DNA of 64,000 bases from Cymbidium sinense. Taxonomy: Eukaryota; Streptophyta; Magnoliopsida; Asparagales; Orchidaceae. The stretch covers positions 25,654,148 through 25,718,147 of the forward strand of contig CM038222.1 in the NCBI GenBank assembly GCA_021442155.1, written 5' to 3'. Within the stretch, counting starts at the first letter, position 1; each line of letters starts with the position of its first letter. Both the position numbers and the translations under genes were made by a program. The notes under the pieces are model-generated. The model saw only the letters and a program-made list of their open reading frames with translations. It had not been told where the DNA came from and made no database searches. Shown in pieces: positions 60,027 to 64,000 of this stretch.

Positions 60027-62100
60027 AGGTTTAGGTTTAGGGTTGGTTTAGGGTTAAAGGTTTAGGTTTAGGTTTTTGGGGTTTAGTTGTAGGTTTTAGG
60101 TTTGTTTAGGGTTTAGGTTTAGGGTTTGTGGTAGGGTTATATTAGTCAGGTTAGGATGATTTTAGGGTTTTAGGTTAAGGTTAGGATTTAGTTTAGGGTT
60201 TAGGGTTAGGGTTTTAGTTTAGAGTTTAGGTTTTAAGTTAGTTTTATTTAGGGTCAGGTTTAGGTTGTAAGTTTAAGTTAGTTTTAGGTTTAGTTTAGGA
60301 TTTAGATTTTTTATATATTTTTTAAAATTAAGCAAACCCAGGTTTAGTTTGTATTTATTTATTTTATTATTGGAGTTTATTTTATTTTTACTTTATTTTA
60401 GGTTTTTATTATTTATTTTGTTTATTTATTATTATTTTAGGTTTTATTTTAGTTTATATTTAGGTTTATTTATTTTAGTGATTTTATTTTATTTTATTTA
60501 TTTTATTTTATTTATTTAGTTTACATTTTTATTAATTTTTATGTTTAGGTTTTAGGTTTTATTTTATTTTTAGGTTTTATTTTTTAATTTAGTTTAGTTT
60601 ATTTTATTTTATTTTATTTTTAGTTTTGTTTTTGGTTTATATTTTATTTTAGATTTAGGTTTATTTATTTATTAGATTATTTTATTTAGTTTAGGTTTAT
60701 TTTATTTAGTATTTTATTTTAATTTAGTTTTATGTTTTGAGTTGGGTTTATTTTTTTTTAAGTTTAGCTTTATTTAATTTTATTTAATTTAAGTTTATTT
60801 TATTTTAGATTTTATTTTAGGCATTTATTTTATTTAGTTTATTTATTATTTTTATTAGGTTTATTTAGTATTTAGGTTTTTTGGTTTAGCTTTGGGTTTT
60901 TTGGGGTAGATCAGGGTTAGTTTTAGAGTTTTAGTTATTGTTTATTTAGTTTAGTTTTGAGTGGCCCATGATTTGGGTTATTAAGGTTAGGGCCAATGGA
61001 GGCCCAGCTCAAGAGTTAGGTCAAGCAAAGGGGCTCAGGGCCCAGTTTAGGTCAGGCCTAGGAGTGATCAGCCTGTTCAGGTCAGTTGGGCCCAGGGTTA
61101 GGTGTAGGTTATTGGCCAGGTCATTTTTAGGTTTAGGAGTTTAGTCAGGTTTGTTTAGTTTAAAAAAAACCACATGGTTAGGTTTATTTATTTATTTTAT
61201 TATTTTATTTTATTTTTTTTTTTAGGTTTATTTTTCTTTTATTTAATTTAGTTAATTTATTTTAGTTTATTTAGTTTAGTTTAGTTTAGAGTATTTATTT
61301 AGTTTAGTTTTATTTTAGGTTTAGGTTTTATTTTAAAGTTTAGGTGAATTTTATTTTTTTAGGTTTAGGTTTTAGTTTTTTATTTTAGGTATTTTATTTT
61401 ATTTTAGTTTTGTTTTTATTTTTTAGTTTATTTTATTTTATTTAGTTTTAGTTAGATTTAGGTTTAGTTTATTTTAGGTTTAGGTTTAGGTCGTATTTAT
61501 TTTAGTTTAGGTTTAGGTTTATTTTATTTCGTTTATTTTACTATTATTTTAGGTATATGTATTTTTTAATTTAGGATTTAGGTTTTTTTATAAGTTTTAT
61601 TTTTAGGTTTATTTTCTAGGTTTAGGTTTATATTTAGTTTTTATTTTATTTTATTTTAGGTTTATTTTATTTTTATTTTATCTTTCATTTTTATTTTATT
61701 TTACTATTTTATTTTAGGTTTATTTTATTTTATTGTTTAGTTTAGGTTCTTAGTTTTTTTTTTTTAATTTTGTTTTTTAATTTTATCTTATTTTTTTTTA
61801 GGTTTTATTTTAGTTTTTTAGCTTTTATTTTATTTTATTTAGGTTTAGGTTTATTTATTTATTTTATTATTATGTTTTATTTAGTTTGTGTCTTTTTTTG
61901 GGGTTTAGGGTTTAGTTTGGGTTTCTGTTTGGGGTTTGGGGGTTTGGGTAGGGTTTAGGGTTTAGGGTTTTAGTGTTTAGGGTTTAAGGTTTAAGGTTTA
62001 GGGTTTAAGGTTTAGTGATTTTAGTGTTTAGGGTTTAGTGTTTAAGGTTTAGGTTTTAGGACTAGGGTTCAATTTTTAGTTTAGGGTTTAGGGTTTTTGG
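60027..62100. repeat. Telomere-like array between GRP copies 9 and 10
   Basis: Junction motifs near 60,324 (AAAATTAAGCAAACCC) and 61,159 (AAAAAAAACCACATGG). The block at 60,955-61,140 is unusually C/G-rich (words such as GGGCCCAG and GGCCCAGC). A clean TTTAGGG part follows from about 61,900. Spacing of 2.5 kb indicates one monomer without GRP. Confidence 0.83.
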
Positions 62101-62530
62101 TTTTTTTTAGCAGAGAAGAAATTCAACATCAACATTTCTTCTTTTTGACTTCGTCAACCAAGTAACACATGAAGTTTTCTAAGACACAAGCGAGGACATA
62201 GATAAAAAATGAGCACGCATAGAGCAAATCAAAAATCCTAGATAACTAGAACCATCTCTGTTGTAAAGACTCTTCTATAAGTTGTAGATTGGATCAACCG
62301 TTCTTGAGTTTCTCTAGTTCCCATCAGAACCACCCTAGTCTCTCAAGTGGCGTGATTCACCATCATATCCCCGATCTCTCCCTCAGCCACCACCACCTTC
62401 ATATCCACCAGAACCTCTAGATCCCCCACCACCACTATGATAATTGCCACCTCTGCCTTCGCCTCCACCACCAGATCTAGACTGAGCTTGGTAGATGGTG
62501 ATATTCTTTCTCAAGGTTATGCCCATTCTT
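62101..62530 (-). pseudogene. GRP 3' fragment, copy 10
   Basis: Minus strand reads N-I-T-I-Y-Q-A-Q-S-R-S-G-G-G-G-E-G-R-G-G-N-Y in frame, then SGGGGSRGSGGYEGGGG, a deletion of the middle tail, GRDRGYDGESR, and a final GGSDGN before a stop, 3' UTR and a good A tract. It keeps the N-x-x-Q-A-Q-S-R end of the RRM and so identifies the parent as an RRM-type plant GRP. Internal stops are present. Confidence 0.86.
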
Positions 62531-64000
62531 AGGGTTTAGGTTTATTTTTTAATTTATTTTTTTTGGTTTAGTTTAGAGTTTGGGGATTTTAGGTGGTTTA
62601 GGTTTGGGCTGGGGTTAAGGTTTGGGGTTTGGGTTTGTGGTTTAACATTTAGTGGTTTTGGGTTTTAGGGTTTTATGTGGGTTTGTTTGTTAGGTTGGGT
62701 TTTAGGGTTTTATTATAAGTTTTCAGGTTTAGGTCTTTTTAGTTTTATTTTATTTAGTGTTTTGCTTAGGTTTATTTGATTTAGGTTTTTTGAATTTTAG
62801 GATTTAGTTTAGGGTTTATTTTTTTTTAGGCTAAGTTAGTTTGGGCTCATTTTTTTAAGGTGCTTAGGTTTCAGAGCCTAGTTTAGTGGGGTTTCAGTGG
62901 GTTGGTTAGGTAGGATTAGTTTTTTAGGTCCATTTAGTGGTATGGATTAGGGTTTTTGGATTTAGGATTATGGTAGTGGTTTTTTAAAATTAGCAAAATA
63001 AAGAGTTTATGTTTATTTATTTTAGTTTATTTTTATTTATTTAGTTTAATTATTTTAATTTTATCCAGGTTTATTTTTTATTTTATTTAATTTTTTTATT
63101 TATTTTTTAGTTTATTTTAGTTTTTTTTTATGTTCTTAGTTTTATTTTTATTTTTTTATTTAATTTTTAGCTTATTTTATTTTTTATTTTTTATTATTTT
63201 ATTTTGTTTAGTTTAGGTTTCATTTTATTTAGTTTTAGTTTTATTTTTTTATTTGATTTTATTTTCAAATTTAGGTTTAAGTTTTTATTTTATTTTATTT
63301 TTCTTGTATTTAGGTTTAGATTTTTTATTTATTTTATTTTGTGTTTAGGTTTAGGTGTGGTTGGGTAGTGGGTATTTAGGGTTAGAGAAGGGGTGCAGGG
63401 TTTCTGTAGGGTTAGGGCCTAGGGTAGGCAAGGTTTTAGGGTCAGTGTTAAGATTTAGGGTTGTGGTGGATTTTTCAGGTCAGTTCAGTTATGCATAGGG
63501 TAGTTAGTTGGGTTAGGGTTTAAGGTAGGGTAGATTTTAAGGGCTCAGGGCTCAGTAGGTTTGTATTTTTTTAACCAAACTAGAAGTTCACAATTAATTT
63601 TGATTTTAATTATTTTAATTTTATTTTATTTTATTTAGGTTTTATTTTATTTTTTATTTTAGTTTATTTTATTTAGTTTTTTATCTTAGTTTTTTTGTAG
63701 TTTATCTTATGTTTTATTTATTTATTTTAGTTTAATTTTATTTGATTTCATCAAGTTTAGTTTAGTTTTATTTTATTTTATTTTATCATATTTAGGATTT
63801 TCTTATTTATTTTATTTTTAGGTTTATTTATTGGTTTTTTGGGGTTTTGGTCCAGGTTTGGGTTATTTTGGCCAGTTTAGTTTAGGTTTAGTTTTAGTAT
63901 CAGTTTAGGGTAGGTCAGGGTTTCAATTTTAGTGGTTTAGGGTTTAAGGTTTAGGGTTTATTTTAGATTTAGTATTTGTAGGTTTTGGCTCATTCAGGTT
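62531..64000. repeat. Telomere-like array to right edge
   Basis: TTTAGGG-like with irregular G-rich words (62,560-62,960), junction motif (AAATTAGCAAAAT) near 62,987, TTTTA-rich DNA, a G-rich irregular block at 63,350-63,560, a junction-like motif (AACCAAACTAGAAG) near 63,572, then TTTTA-rich DNA to about 63,830 and G-rich TTTAGG/GGTCAGG words to the window edge. No GRP copy within the last 1.4 kb. Confidence 0.83.

Noticed and set aside
677..62530. CRISPR-like array
   Set aside because: Spacing of ~1.5 kb, T-rich telomere-like spacers and plant element context; no short identical direct repeats with unique spacers.

Overview
The window reads as heterochromatin of a flowering plant. The evidence is the plant-type telomere motif TTTAGGG, a glycine-rich RNA-binding protein (GRP) of plant type, a Tat-clade Ty3/gypsy retrotransposon with a second RNase H, an L1-type LINE with a C-terminal RNase H, and a plant RTE-type LINE with a CAA-repeat tail. 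I do not recognise the species. No intact cellular gene, tRNA, rRNA or CRISPR array is visible; every coding trace is broken.

The layout is a higher-order direct repeat of about 33 kb, seen nearly twice. Each unit has (a) a ~17.3-17.6 kb block (6,845-24,400 and 40,297-57,565) and (b) a T-rich array of telomere-like DNA (1-6,844; 24,401-40,296; 57,566-64,000). Within the arrays the + strand is nearly free of C. They mix TTTAGGG, TTTAGG, TTTTA and TTTA steps, carry a recurring AAATTAAGTAAACC-like junction motif, and contain ten antisense copies of the same 3' fragment of a GRP gene (last coding part plus 3' UTR plus a short A tract). Where copies are regular they recur every ~1.47 kb.

Each ~17 kb block runs in the same order: a decayed Tat-type gag fused directly to the array; a linker and aspartic protease; a ~7.1-7.4 kb non-coding AT-rich block with its own short tandem repeats, which splits the protease; the rest of protease, then RT/RNase H and (first block only) second RNase H and integrase; a ladder of short tandem modules; a ladder of CCTAGYGGA-like motifs; and a ~340-bp AT-rich satellite of four to five diverged copies. 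The array then starts abruptly.

Two insertions differ between units and so postdate the duplication: a near full-length ~7.7 kb L1-type LINE (31,851-39,590, minus strand) inside array 2, and a 5'-truncated ~2.06 kb RTE LINE (49,863-51,923, minus strand) inside the second pol. The second block has also lost ~2.0 kb covering second RNase H and integrase.

The most noteworthy object is the composite megasatellite itself: a gene retrocopy captured into telomere-like repeats, amplified with them, then joined to a retrotransposon/satellite block and amplified again. Many small indels between copies mean that an unpolished long-read assembly must be excluded before fine detail is trusted.
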